Assembly: GCA_949361645.1 (NCBI GenBank)
Contig: OX442434.1
Coordinates: forward strand, 5,291,924-5,355,923
Length of the DNA stretch: 64,000 nucleotides
DNA from: Spongilla lacustris
Taxonomy: Eukaryota; Porifera; Demospongiae; Spongillida; Spongillidae
Direction of reading: 5' to 3'
Positions 1 to 10,118 of the stretch are shown piece by piece. Numbering within the stretch: position 1 is the stretch's first letter; each line of letters begins with the position of its first letter. The position numbers were made by a program, and so were the translations under genes. The notes under the pieces are model-generated. The model did no database searches. It was not told the origin of the DNA and saw nothing but the letters and a program-made list of their open reading frames with translations.

Positions 1-2
1 TG

Positions 3-1433
3 AACTCGAAGAATGAGAGGTACCGTAAGAGCCTCCACCGTGTGGATGGGTCCAGTGAGGAGGTGGCCCAGCTGGAGGGGATGGAGGGCCAGCTGCAGAC
101 CATCCAGGGCAAGCTCAGGCACAGGAGGAAGCAGGCTCAGCAGCTCGCAGAGGACCTCAAGGTTTGCCCCCAAGTTCCACCCGATCCTTGTGCTTAACAG
201 GGAGCTTACAGTCCATGGAGAAAACACTGTCGACTTTGGCAGCTGAGGAAGCTGAGGTGTTGGGCAATGTGCAGCAGAAACAGGTACTGTGGCTTTTGTA
301 ATGGATGGTGGGTCATGTGACTGTGTGTGACAGGGAAGGTTGACCGCCATACACAAGGAACTAGAGGAATTGAAGGGCAAACAGGAGAGAGCAGAGAAGC
401 AGGTGTGTACACACGTGTAGGGTGCACACTTTACCATCACACATGCACATCTCACATCACATATGCCCACATCACCATCACACATGCACACATCACTATG
501 GCTCCTTATGTTCATTTACATGCTCCCCCGGCTATCTCATTCCTTTGTTGTTACTTCAGATCTTGAAGGTGATGAAAGAGCTGAGGGCTAAGGACAGTGA
601 CTCTGCACTGGAGGTAAGGAAGCCACATAAGGCAGCGGACCATCAGTGCAGTTTGTCCTTCAGCAAGACATCCAGTTACGTGAGCTGAAGGCATTTAGCA
701 CCAACATCATCCAGTACCTTAGCACCTTGGCCACCTCCCACCCCGAGTCAGCCTCAACCTTGAACATCCTCTTCTCACAGGTTAGGGGGCGGGGCAGGGT
801 GATAAAGGGCTTCAGTTTGCTATTAACCACATGTGCAGTCTGATCAATGTGACCCCATGCTCAATAATGTTAATATGGAATACCACAAGGCACATATCTG
901 CTTATATCCAGCTACTGTAGTTAGACTTGTTAGTCACATTTAGTTCCATCATCCTCAAACTATATACAGCATCCAGTAGAATATTAGCAACTATTTTATT
1001 TATGCAACCAGGCTTTACCCTTCAATGAAATTTAGTAACAATTCTGCAGTTTAAGCACAAGCAGTGTGTGTTTAAAAGAAAAATACAACACCTTTAAATA
1101 GAGATAAATTCAGTTTCAAATAATTTTCTTTGCTGTATTGTATCTATGGTTACAGTATGGAGTGGCTCCTCCCCCTTCACCGGCTGGCTCCAGAACTGGA
1201 AGTAGAACAGGGTCACTGCCTGCATCAGCCAGGAGCTCCCGTGTTAGCTTGTCATCATCAAGGTGGGCACTATATAGGCATGTAGAGGGCAATTATTAAT
1301 AAAGGAGAATCATATTCATAGCAATCACACACACACACACACACATGACACACACACACACACACACACACATACACACACACACACACACACACGACAC
1401 ACACACACACACACACGACACACACACACACAC

Positions 1434-1498
<65 letters not shown>

Positions 1499-2876
1499 GT
1501 CTGCACTTTATTGTACATGTATTGTAAGAGTGCAGACAGGTTAATCAGCTATGAATATTATTATTCTCCTGGGCTTTCCCTACTACTCTATGGTGTTGGT
1601 GTTGGATGCTCTATGGTGTTGGGTGCTCTATGGTGTTGGATGCTCTATGGTGTTGGGTGCTCTATGGTGTTGGGTGCTCTATGGTGTTGGTGTTGAGTGC
1701 TCTATGGTGTTGAGTGCTCTATGGTGTTGGGCGCTCTATGGTGTTGGGTGCTTTATTGTGTTGGGTGCTCTATGGTGTTGGGTGCTCTATCGTGTTGGGT
1801 GCTCTATGGTGTTGAGTGCTCTATGGTGTTGGGTGCTCTATGGTGTTGGGTGCTCTATTGTGTTGGATGCTCTATGGTGTAAGGTGTTGGGTGTTCTATG
1901 GTGTTGGGTGCTCTATGGTGTTGAGTGCTCTATGGTGTTGGGTGCTCTAAGGTGTTGAGTGTTCTATGGTGTTGGGTGCTCTATGGTGTTGAGTGCTCTA
2001 TAGTGTTGGGTGCTCTATAGTGTTGAGTGCTCTATTGTGTTGGTGCTTTATTGTGTTGGGTGCTCTATGGTGTAAGGTGTTGGGTGCTCTATGGTGTTGG
2101 GTGCTCTATGGTGTTGGGTGCTCTATGGTGTAAGGTGTTGGGTGCTCTATGGTGTTGGGTGCTCTATGGTGTTGGGTGCTCTATAGTGTTGGGTGCTCTA
2201 TGGTGTTGGGTGCTCTATGGTGTTGGGTGTTTTATGGTGTTGAGTGTTCTTCTTCAATACAGGACATCAGTTCACTCCATACCACACACCCCAAGTTCTC
2301 CACTACAGACCAAGACAGTAAACCTTAGTCAGCAAGTATTCTCAGGAGTGACTGGCTCACCCAAAGCAGGTGAGAATCTTTGTGAACCATCCAATGGCTA
2401 AACATGTCCCCCTATACATGGGCTAAACATGTCCCCTGTACATGGGCTAAACATGTCCCCTGTACATGGGCTAAACATGTCCCCTGTACATGGGCTAAAC
2501 ATGTCCCCTATACATGGGCTAAACATGTCCCCTGTACATGGGCTAAACATGTCCCCTGTACATGGGCTAAACATGTCCCCTATACATGTGTCCCCTGTAC
2601 ATGGGCTAAACATGGCCCCTATACATGGGCTAAACATGGCCCCTATACATGGGCTAAACATGTCCCCTGTACATGGGCTAAACATGTCCCCTGTACGTGC
2701 ACACAGGATCAGCTCTTGGTAGTGCATCATCAAGCAGGAGGCCATCCAAGGAGGGGTCAAGGGAGACATCCAGACCTCCATCCAATGCCAGCTCCCGACA
2801 CAGCTCCAAGCCACCATCTAGAACACAGTCCTGTTCAAGTAGGAAGGGACTGGACCTCACCATTGGACCTTCGTAG
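3..2876 (+). CDS. Coiled-coil protein with Ser/Pro-rich C-terminal tail (3' part of gene; 5' end outside window)
   Basis: Eight exons can be joined in one open frame: 3-161, 212-283, 334-402, 560-613, 652-780, 1156-1262, 2263-2369 and 2707-2876, each bounded by GT-AG with consistent phase. The first five encode charged heptad-like helix rich in Glu, Lys, Gln and Leu (for example ELEELKGKQERAEKQ). The last three encode a low-complexity tail rich in Ser, Arg and Pro (SRTGSRTGSLP, SSRRPSKEGSRETSRP) ending in LDLTIGPS and a TAG stop. The start of exon 5 could instead be 664. The layout, a long coiled coil followed by a Ser/Pro tail, recalls axonemal coiled-coil proteins such as CCDC39, but I do not recognise a diagnostic motif, so no name is given. 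The gene runs off the left edge. Confidence 0.7.
1325..1497. repeat. (CA)n microsatellite with GACA interruptions
   Basis: This is a long dinucleotide tract in the intron between exons 6 and 7 of the coiled-coil gene. It is broken several times by a single GA step that gives CACGACAC. Apparent Cys/Val and His/Thr reading frames across it are artefacts. Confidence 0.97.
1588..2250. repeat. Minisatellite, 17-bp unit CTCTATGGTGTTGGGTG
   Basis: About 38 tandem copies fill the rest of intron 6 of the coiled-coil gene and stop about 12 bases before the 3' splice site at 2262. Variants include TTGAGTG for TTGGGTG and three units with an inserted GTAAGGTGTT. The open frames across it are a by-product of a 17-bp unit without stops. 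Confidence 0.95.
2401..2697. repeat. Minisatellite, 24-bp unit ACATGGGCTAAACATGTCCC
   Basis: About 12 tandem units fill the last intron of the coiled-coil gene, between the donor at 2370 and the acceptor at 2706. The unit contains the near-palindrome ACATG...CATGT. Variants alternate CCCTGT and CCCTAT. The 24-base period keeps all frames open, which explains the spurious ORFs on both strands. Confidence 0.95.
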
Positions 2877-3916
2877 ATGCATTGTACACATCATAATACA
2901 TGCATATAAATATGCACATGATATGCGCACGACATATTAAAAATTTGCACACGCGTAAATCATTTTTTGTGAAAATTTGTGATCAATAATTTAATAGCGA
3001 TCTTAGCTTATTAATCCTTGAGAGCGCTCGAGCATACAAGCCAAGGCTACGTGCGTTTTGTCAACACTAAGACCAACTGATCTAAGGTACGCTTTGGGGA
3101 CAGAGGGAGATAATATACACGATCATTTTTTTTTTGTTATCATGATATATACAACCATCTACTCAGTTTGGGTCTACACAAGGTCCACGTGATGCGCTTT
3201 CAATCCATACATCCATCCAATCTGGCGCACATGTTCATTAGTACGCCCTATCATTCATGCCAGCACAAGTACACTGCATGTTTTCATTGCGTAAGTGTTT
3301 ACAAATGGAGGAAGGTCGGACTACGATTTTTATGGTGACCATTAAGAGTACATGTACAGGACAACGGAAAAGTAACACTCGGAACAACGAACAGCAAATG
3401 AGGGCCTTAAAGCAACTGTTAGTATCACGGCTGTTTCATTCCATTGAAACCTTGGACAAAAAGGCTACGCCCCTTGATACGAAATTTTTTCATAGCAACG
3501 GACCTAATTACGACCCTAGCAACACATCTGTTCTTGTGGATGGACCGTTTTGTACAGACCGTTTCGATACAGTGCCGGCGTTGTCTATGTACAGTTTCTA
3601 CAATGTCTACTGGTATTAATGATGTGCATCTCTGGCGCTATCTTTCAATCCTGGATGTGGCATTAGCTTGCAAATCCACGGGGTGATTCCAGAGCTGCCA
3701 AGGTCTGGGGGGTCAGATGCTGGAGGTCTGGGGGGGCAGAAGCTGGAGATTGGGGGTCAGATGCTGGAGGTTGAATACAAGGTCCTCGATTTAAATTAAG
3801 TTTCATCAGTACAACTAAGCAAATTAACACGATACAACTTATATACATTATATTGTGTACCTAAATAACTTTAGAACATTAATGTTTCGATGAATGAGCT
3901 TTATTGTACTCCCAAG
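2877..3916. other. Intergenic stretch, no recognisable gene
   Basis: No exon with family similarity was found. A 120-codon ORF at 3257-3619 shows no domain, no low-complexity signal and no splice context, so I do not call it a gene. A short G-rich tandem repeat (unit near GGTCAGATGCTGGAGGTCTG) occupies 3690-3775. Confidence 0.6.
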
Positions 3917-4116
3917 TTACATTCTGGCTTTCTCTAGAAGCTGTTTAGTTGGTTCGAATTTCTCGCAAGGATCATCAACGCCTAGTTTCACTTGAATAAT
4001 TGAAGGGAGAGTTCCATCAAGTCCAAGGCTGGGGCGGAAATAAAGCCGCGGAATGGTGTCTTGTTCTTTCGAACCATGCTAAAAATCCTTTCCTCTGATG
4101 CATTGGAATGAGGAAT
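3917..4116 (-). pseudogene. hAT-like transposase remnant (C-terminal dimerisation region)
   Basis: Read on the minus strand from 4116, the translation begins IPHSNASEERIFSMVRKNKT and then FR. After an extra segment of about 14 bases near 4050 that shifts the frame, it resumes with SLGLDGTLPSIIQVKL and ends DPCEKFEPTKQLLEKARM before TAA at 3917-3919. Serine-asparagine followed by ER.FS...KNKT.FR..L...L and a closing LL.KA is the usual C-terminal pattern of hAT-family and hAT-derived (ZMYM/DUF4371-type) proteins. A stop lies just upstream of 4116 and nothing else of the catalytic domain is visible, so this is a decayed fragment. Confidence 0.6.
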
Positions 4117-4743
4117 TCATTCAACATTTACGCGCGTATGCTGGAGATTTTAGCAAGTGTGCGTGTGAGCTGGAGAATAAGAGCAAATGCGTGTGTCTCC
4201 AGCCTAATGCGTGAGACTTGGCAGCTCTGTGATTCTCGACCTAGGAGGATAAACGTTGCCCTGGTAAAGTTTCCGCCCTTATAAAGTACCTTGAAATTTT
4301 AACAGTGTAAAGCCGGTAGGTTGTTTCTATATTTTCCAGTGTCATCTCGTGGTGCCGCGTATTCTACTAGAAGTTGTGAGCCTTCAGAATATTGCTATTT
4401 TTAGCGCTATCACCCGCGACGCCATATTCTGTATAGTGTATTGGCTATTTGTTTATGCATTGGTAAAGATGGATCATAGCCAGATTGCTCTCTGGATGCA
4501 TACTAGGTGAAACCCTCCTGCAATGGGGCCAGGGATGAACCCAACCAAGGCTGTTATGAAAAGACACAGCCCGGGCCGTTTTCCCACGAGACAGCATCCT
4601 GCATATAGTGCATATGGCCTATCCATTCCTGCATATGGTATTCAAGCAATGTGGTCTGAGTGGAACCAAGGCCTGTGGTATTGGAAACAAGGCCTGCTGG
4701 GGTTTTACTGGAACCATGGTCCATGAAGTTGGCCATGACCCAT
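4117..4743. other. Intergenic stretch, nothing recognised
   Basis: No open exon with family similarity was found on either strand. The stretch separates the hAT-like remnant from a large minisatellite. Confidence 0.5.
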
Positions 4744-5783
4744 CCAATGCTCTATGTACACTCATCTAATGCCCACCATGCACACCCATCCAATGCCACC
4801 AATGCACACCCATCCAATGTTCCCCATCACACACACCCATCGAATGCCCCACATGGGTCATCCAATGCCCCCCTTGTACACCCATCCAATGCCACCCATG
4901 TACATTCATCCAATGCCCCCCACGCACACCCATCCAATGCCCCCCACGCACACCCATCCAATGCCCCCCACGCACACCCATCCAATGCCCCCCACACACA
5001 CCCATCCAATGCCCCCCACGCACACCCATCCAATGCCCCCCACGCACACCCATCCAATGCCCTCCATGTACACCCATCCAATGCCCCCATGTACACCCAC
5101 CATGTACACCCACCATGTACACCCATCCAATGCCCCCATGTACACCATCCAATGCCCTCCATGTACATGTACACCCATCCAATGCCCCCTTGTATACCCA
5201 TCCAATGCCCCCATGTACACCCATCCAATGCCCTCCATGTACGCCCATTCAATGCCCCCCATGTACACCCATCCAATGCCTCCCATATACACCCATCCGA
5301 TGCCCCATGTACACCTTCCAATGCCCCCCATGTACACCACCCATCCTATGCCCTCTTGTACACCCATTCAATGCCTCCATGTATACCCTTCCAATGCCCC
5401 CCATGTACACCATCCAATGCCCTCCATGTACACCATCCAATGCCCTCCATGTACACCCATCCAATGCCCTCCATGTACGCCCATTCAATGCCCCCCATGT
5501 ACACCCATCCAATGCCTCCCATATACACCCATCCAATGCCCCCATGTACACCTTCCAATGCCCCCCATGTACACCACCCATCCTATGCCCTCTTGTACAC
5601 CCTTCCAATGCCCCCCATGTACACCATCCAATGCCCTCCATGTACACCATCCAATGCCCTCCATGTACACCATCCAATGCCCTCCATGTACACCATCCAA
5701 TGCCCTCCATGCACACCCATCCAATGCCTCCATGTACACCCTTCCAATGCCCCCCCTGTACACCATCCAATGCCCTCCATGTA
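4744..5783. repeat. Large minisatellite, 20-25-bp unit based on ACACCCATCCAATGCCCCCC
   Basis: About 45 tandem units span just over 1 kb. Unit length varies because the TGTACACC step is shortened or duplicated and CCATCC alternates with CCTTCC and CCATTC. Higher-order repetition is visible, since the block near 5225-5345 recurs near 5470-5590. The proline/histidine-rich ORFs on both strands are produced by the repeat and are not genes. Confidence 0.96.
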
Positions 5784-5789
5784 TCACTT

Positions 5790-6031
5790 CAGCTCTTTTG
5801 CCACAAGAACACGTGAGCTTTAATTAAGCACAAGGTGCAAAACATTTGGGGGTGGATCTCAGGTGTGAATGTTGATGTTAAAAGTCACAAGTAACTTGTC
5901 AGCATAGGAGATACAGCTGTATGGTGGCTCTGGTTTTACTGCTCTCCCCTTTCCTTTGATCCCTCTATGCAATTTGCACCCGCACACTCGGCACAGATCA
6001 TCTAGAGCTGCACTTCCATACTTGTGGTGCG
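5790..6031 (-). pseudogene. RAG1 N-terminal-region-like zinc protein fragment (N-RAG-TP type), frameshifted
   Basis: On the minus strand the translation reads LDDLCRVCGCKL, then YSCISYADKLLVTFNINIH. After a one-base frameshift near 5868 it continues PEIHPQMFCTLC. The order CR.CG, about 35 residues, L...F.I, then IHP..FC..C is the pattern of the zinc-binding region in the N-terminal third of RAG1. It also occurs in mobile-element proteins of invertebrates (the N-RAG-TP type). An in-frame stop follows the frameshift (5859-5861), and the reading continues to about 5790, next to the minisatellite. Upstream ORF sequence to 6161 has no recognised domain. I regard it as a transposon-derived remnant, not a functional RAG1. 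Confidence 0.55.
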
Positions 6032-6436
6032 CGTTATTCATAATTTGGGTATGTGTGTTATAATAATTATAGCAGGGCGTAGGAGACGCGGCACCACGGA
6101 CTGAAAACATATTCTTACCTGGCAAAGATACCACTATAAGCTGTTTTTTTACCGACAGCACTTATAAGGGCGGAAAAAAAGCTACACAGTCGTGATTTTA
6201 TGCTACTTTTCCCGCCTAAAAAGAACCATCTTATGCGCGGAACGAAATGCAGTGCGCCACTCGAGGCTAATGGGTGCGTGAGGCTAAATCTAACAAGAGG
6301 ACTAGTTCTAGTTACCGTTTGTTGCAATTTTATTCGCATTAGATCGATTGGCTGCGAAAACCTTAAGTTGAAACTTTAATGAGCTTGTAAAGGGCAAGCG
6401 GTTGTTGAACCGTAAATCTTTTTCCTGTGCTCTAAT

Positions 6437-6560
6437 TGTAAGCTTATATCATCAACTCAATGAGGCCCAAAGGAATATCAACTGCACAACGTACATGAAC
6501 AGACAATTATATATGCACGAAATGCAGCACTGCGCATGCGCTAATAATCAGAATACTACA
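6437..6560 (-). repeat. 3' LTR of retrotransposon 1
   Basis: This 124-bp LTR begins TGTAGTATTC and ends GCTTACA when read on the element strand. It matches 12476-12599 without a difference that I can see. It is very short for a Ty3/gypsy LTR. Confidence 0.95.
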
Positions 6561-6576
6561 CTACCCCGTCTTTCAA
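6561..6576 (-). other. Polypurine tract of retrotransposon 1
   Basis: On the element strand GAAAGACGGGGTAG directly abuts the 3' LTR, in the place expected for the plus-strand primer. Confidence 0.6.
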
Positions 6577-6587
6577 TGAAAACATGT

Positions 6588-9086
6588 CTAGATGTTCCAG
6601 ATTAATCTATCCGGAGGTCTCCGTATCCTGGTTGACCTTCTCAATACCACAGGATCACCAGGCATCTCCTCCCGATCACCGTCCCCTAGCTCAGCTTGTA
6701 GTGGTGCTTGAGGTTGAGGTGGTTCACCAGGCCCCTCATCTTCATCACCTTCTGCCTCATGATCCTCCAGCTCATCTTGATGCTCCTCCTGATCCTCCAG
6801 CTCATCTTGATGCTCCTCTTCAACAATCACTTCATCCTCCTCTATATCGCTATCTGGAGAAGCCGCCTCCTGTACTTCTTTGTCCCTAGATGAGGGGTCC
6901 TGTTCATCATCCTTCTGTTTGCTTAGTTGCTCCGTCCCTTCTTCAGCATCCCTGTCACAAAGCAAATAAGGCTTCAGGCAGTTGAAATGAACTACAAGAC
7001 ATTTGCGTGGAGGATCACGATGCTGAATACGGAACACAACATCACTAAATGTTTTTCTAATGACAAAGGGACCCTTCCATGGTCTATGCAGCTTGCGGGA
7101 CTTCCCCCTTGCTACCGCTGGGCAGTGAAGCCATACCAGGTCACCGACTTTGTATGCTGGACTCACTCCTTTTACTCTGCGATCATACCCCTCTTTCTGA
7201 ATCCTAGATTCCACTGTCAAGTATCTCCGTACTTTGTGGTATGCCGACTCCAAGGTATTCCTCAGATACAAGGCATGCATACTGCTGCACGTAGCTAGCT
7301 CTGCAGGAGGGTTGCCAAACATAACATCCACAGGCAGACGTACCTCTCGACCAAACACCAGCTTGAATGGAGACATATGAGTTGTTTTGTGCACACTGGT
7401 CCGGTAGGCCATCATCACTGCTGGTAGGATCTGCTCCCAGTTTCTCTCCTCTTCCAAGATCCCAGATGAGAGCATGCCCAGAAGGGTGCGATTGAAGCGC
7501 TCAATCATTCCGTCTGACTGGGGATGGTATGGGGTGGTTCTTGTTTTAACAATACCTAACAATCTGCACAAATCAGATATCAAGGTTGATTCAAAGTTCT
7601 TGCCTTGATCAGTGTGCAAGAAATCTGGAGCTCCATATCTGCAGATAAAGTCATACAAGCACACAGCAACTGATGCAGCTTCCATATCCTTCATGGGGTA
7701 TGCCTCCACCCACTTAGTAAAGTAGTCCCCAATGACTAAGATGTATGCACTACCTTTATCCGTCCGTGGAAAAGGACCAACAATGTCCATTGCAATACGC
7801 TGAAAAGGTGCCCCACTGGCTGATGACTGCATAGGAGCAACACGACCAGGCACTGATGGTTTCCTTGCTGCACATGCCTCACAGCGACGACACCAATCCT
7901 CCACATCCTGGCGCTGTCCCACCCAGTAGAAGCGTCTTCGAATCTTATCCAGGGTCTTTTGCACTCCCAAATGACCAGCAGTAGCAGAGTCATGCAGCTG
8001 CTTCAATACCTGTGAAACCAATACATGGGGAAGCACAAGCTGCAAACATGGGTTCACACCGCCTCCCAATGCATCCACCCACTGCCTGTACAGCAGATTA
8101 TTAGAAATCACCAGATGCTCCCTCTGTGCCCACAGGCTTTGCAGTGTGTGACTACTAGAAAGCGGTGCAGTGGTTGGCCATGTGTGTTGTTTAGTCATTT
8201 CAGAAGCCTTGCTCAAATCTGGGTCCTGTTGCTGATACTTCAATAGCTCCTTTTCATTCCAGCAGGGTAGCCAGCTCTCCTCAGGTGTGACCAACAACAG
8301 CTGTTCAAGAGGTTCTTGCTCTTCAAACTGAAACCCGCACTGTGTGCACTCCATCCGTGAAAGGCCATCTGCATTACAATGTTGTCTTCCAGGTCGGTGT
8401 ACTATCGTCATATCATACTCGGCCAGTGCTTCCAGCCAACGAGCTACCTGCCCCTCTGGTTCCTTAAAGCTTTGCAACCATTTCAGTGACTGGTGATCCG
8501 TCCTGACTGTGAAGGGGCGGCCATACAGGTATGCACGAAAATGTTTAACAGCCCAAACCAAAGCAAGCATCTCTTGCCGTGTCACACAATACCGCCTCTC
8601 CACCTTTGACAATGCACGACTAGCATATGCCACCACATGCTCCTTACCATCCACATACTGGGAGAGCACTGCCCCTAAACCAGTTGCACATGCATCTACA
8701 TCAAGAAGAAATATGCAGTCACCACGTGGAAAGATAAGAATTGGCGGATGTGTGAGCGCCTGTTTAAGCTTTTTAAAGGCTTGCTCACAATGTGAGTCCC
8801 AAACCCATGCAACACTTTTCTCTGTCAACTTGTTTAGGGGAGCCGCAATACTGGAAAAATTATGGACAAAACGTCTGTAGTATGACATAAAGCCAAGGAA
8901 CTGTTTTAAATCTTTCTGGCCTTTAGGCACAGGCCATTGCATAACAGCTGCTACTTTTTCAGGGTCAGCCTCTATGCCCTTTGTAGACACAATGTGCCCC
9001 AGGTAGCGCACACTCTTCCTAAATAATTGACACTTGCTAGGCTTGATCTTTAAGTTGGCTGCCCTCAGACATTGGAAGACCTGCTG
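6588..9086 (-). pseudogene. pol, 3' part: end of RT, RNase H, integrase of retrotransposon 1
   Basis: This frame continues the polymerase downstream of the DNA-transposon insertion. It opens with the RT connection (YLGHIVSTKGIEADPEKV), then RNase H (LLDVDACATGLGAVLSQ, HQSLKWL, ADGLSR), then the integrase HHCC zinc domain (GHLGVQKTLDKIRRRFYW, CRRCEACAARK), the DDE core (IAMDIVGPFPR, LHTDQGKNFES, TPYHPQSDGMIERFNR) and a GPY/F-like module (HRPWKGPFVIRK). It closes with a long Glu/Asp tail and STRIRRPPDRL. Catalytic Asp, Asp and Glu are present. It is broken only by the insertion, so it was probably intact beforehand. Confidence 0.93.
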
Positions 9087-9088
9087 TA

Positions 9089-10116
9089 GAGCAAAGGAAC
9101 CTATTAAGGAACAACCAACTTCCCTTGACTGCTGCAGACAAACTATGCATGCTAGAGAGATAATTTAAACACCGTTGGATAGAGAATTTAACGTAGATTA
9201 CAACTATACTAACCATAGGAAAGGTTTTATGAATCCTGGTACCGAAAACTCACTTTTCGGCAAACATACCTCAATGTATGGGAAAGGTACCGAATAAGGA
9301 ACAACCACATCAAAGGGTTGTTATATAAACACTCAACCGCATGGGGGTTTACTTTGGGGAGGGGGCGGGTGCTACTAGCTAAAAAATGAAACGTCTATCC
9401 TCTGGTTGCCTAATTATGGCCAATAAACGACAGGCCTGTCTCCACTACGTGGGGTAGATGCTCTTCCTGACCATTGTAAGCTTTATTGAGGATGGTGTGG
9501 CACAAGAGGTGAAGAGGCGGGTTGATCTCAAGGCTGCTGCAATGACAACAGAAGAAGATCTGCAGTTATGCCTAAAATTGTCAATTCAGTACCACTCCAT
9601 CTATGTGGCTGCATGTGCAGTATGTCCTGAGCAGGTGCAACATGCTGAATGGACCTCTTCTCAAAGTTCAGAAAGTACCACTGATAATTCAGATGGCGAA
9701 AGATTAGATCCACAGGACAACGCTATATCCCTACTACAAGTACTCAATTTAAGCGTTTGAAAGGTTCAGCTCAGTGCATGACTTCAGCACAATGGATCGA
9801 TGAATTTAAGGCTGCTGAGGATATGAAGAGGAGAGAGATAGCTGAGAAAGAAGAGCGACGCAGAAAAAGAAAAGCAGCTCTAGAAGAAAACGCTGCATTA
9901 GAGTACATGAACGCTATAATGAAATCAGGAGGTCGCAAAGGAGCACAATGCTGCACTCCTAGCTTACCAAAGGATATTTATCCAGCAACTAGTGGGTCGA
10001 TCAGATTCATTGATTTGCGTATGATCCAACATTGCAAACCCATAACTTTGATTAAATTTTTAATGAGATTTAGTGTTCCTTAATAGGGGTGCGTTCCACA
10101 TTCGGTCCCTTTGCTC
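9089..10116 (+). mobile_element. pogo-like (Tc1/mariner-superfamily) DNA transposon inserted in retrotransposon 1
   Basis: The segment is flanked on both sides by TA (9087-9088 and 10117-10118), and its ends are inverted repeats: GAGCAAAGGAACC on the left and GAGCAAAGGGACC on the right strand. The motif CCTATTAAGGAAC lies close inside both ends and a related AATAAGGAACAACC recurs near 9290. Removing the segment plus one TA restores an open RT frame in the host element. A TA duplication is diagnostic of the Tc1/mariner/pogo superfamily. It carries only the C-terminal part of a transposase-like protein, so it is probably non-autonomous. Confidence 0.75.
9458..10083 (+). pseudogene. pogo-like transposase C-terminal remnant
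   Basis: Two overlapping frames, 9458-9760 and about 9757-10083, cover this stretch. The second contains MTSAQWIDEFKAAEDMKRRE followed by a run of Glu, Lys and Arg (EKEERRRKRK). Such a threonine/serine-initiated helix with a charged coil is common at the C-terminus of pogo/Tigger-type transposases. No helix-turn-helix or DDE core is visible between the inverted repeats. The function call rests on this tail and on the TA target duplication. Confidence 0.45.
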
Positions 10117-10118
10117 TA

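Noticed and set aside
1270..1527. Cys/Val- and His/Thr-only ORFs over CA/TG tracts here and elsewhere (33018-33389, 36907-37104, 40156-40451, 52684-52998, 59428-59697)
   Set aside because: Pure dinucleotide repeats without stop codons. No coding signal outside the repeat.
3257..3619. 120-codon ORF
   Set aside because: No domain, codon bias or splice context. Length is compatible with chance.
4660..5827. 387- and 357-codon Pro/His-rich ORFs on plus and Gly/Trp-rich ORFs on minus
   Set aside because: All six frames are open because the tandem unit lacks stops.
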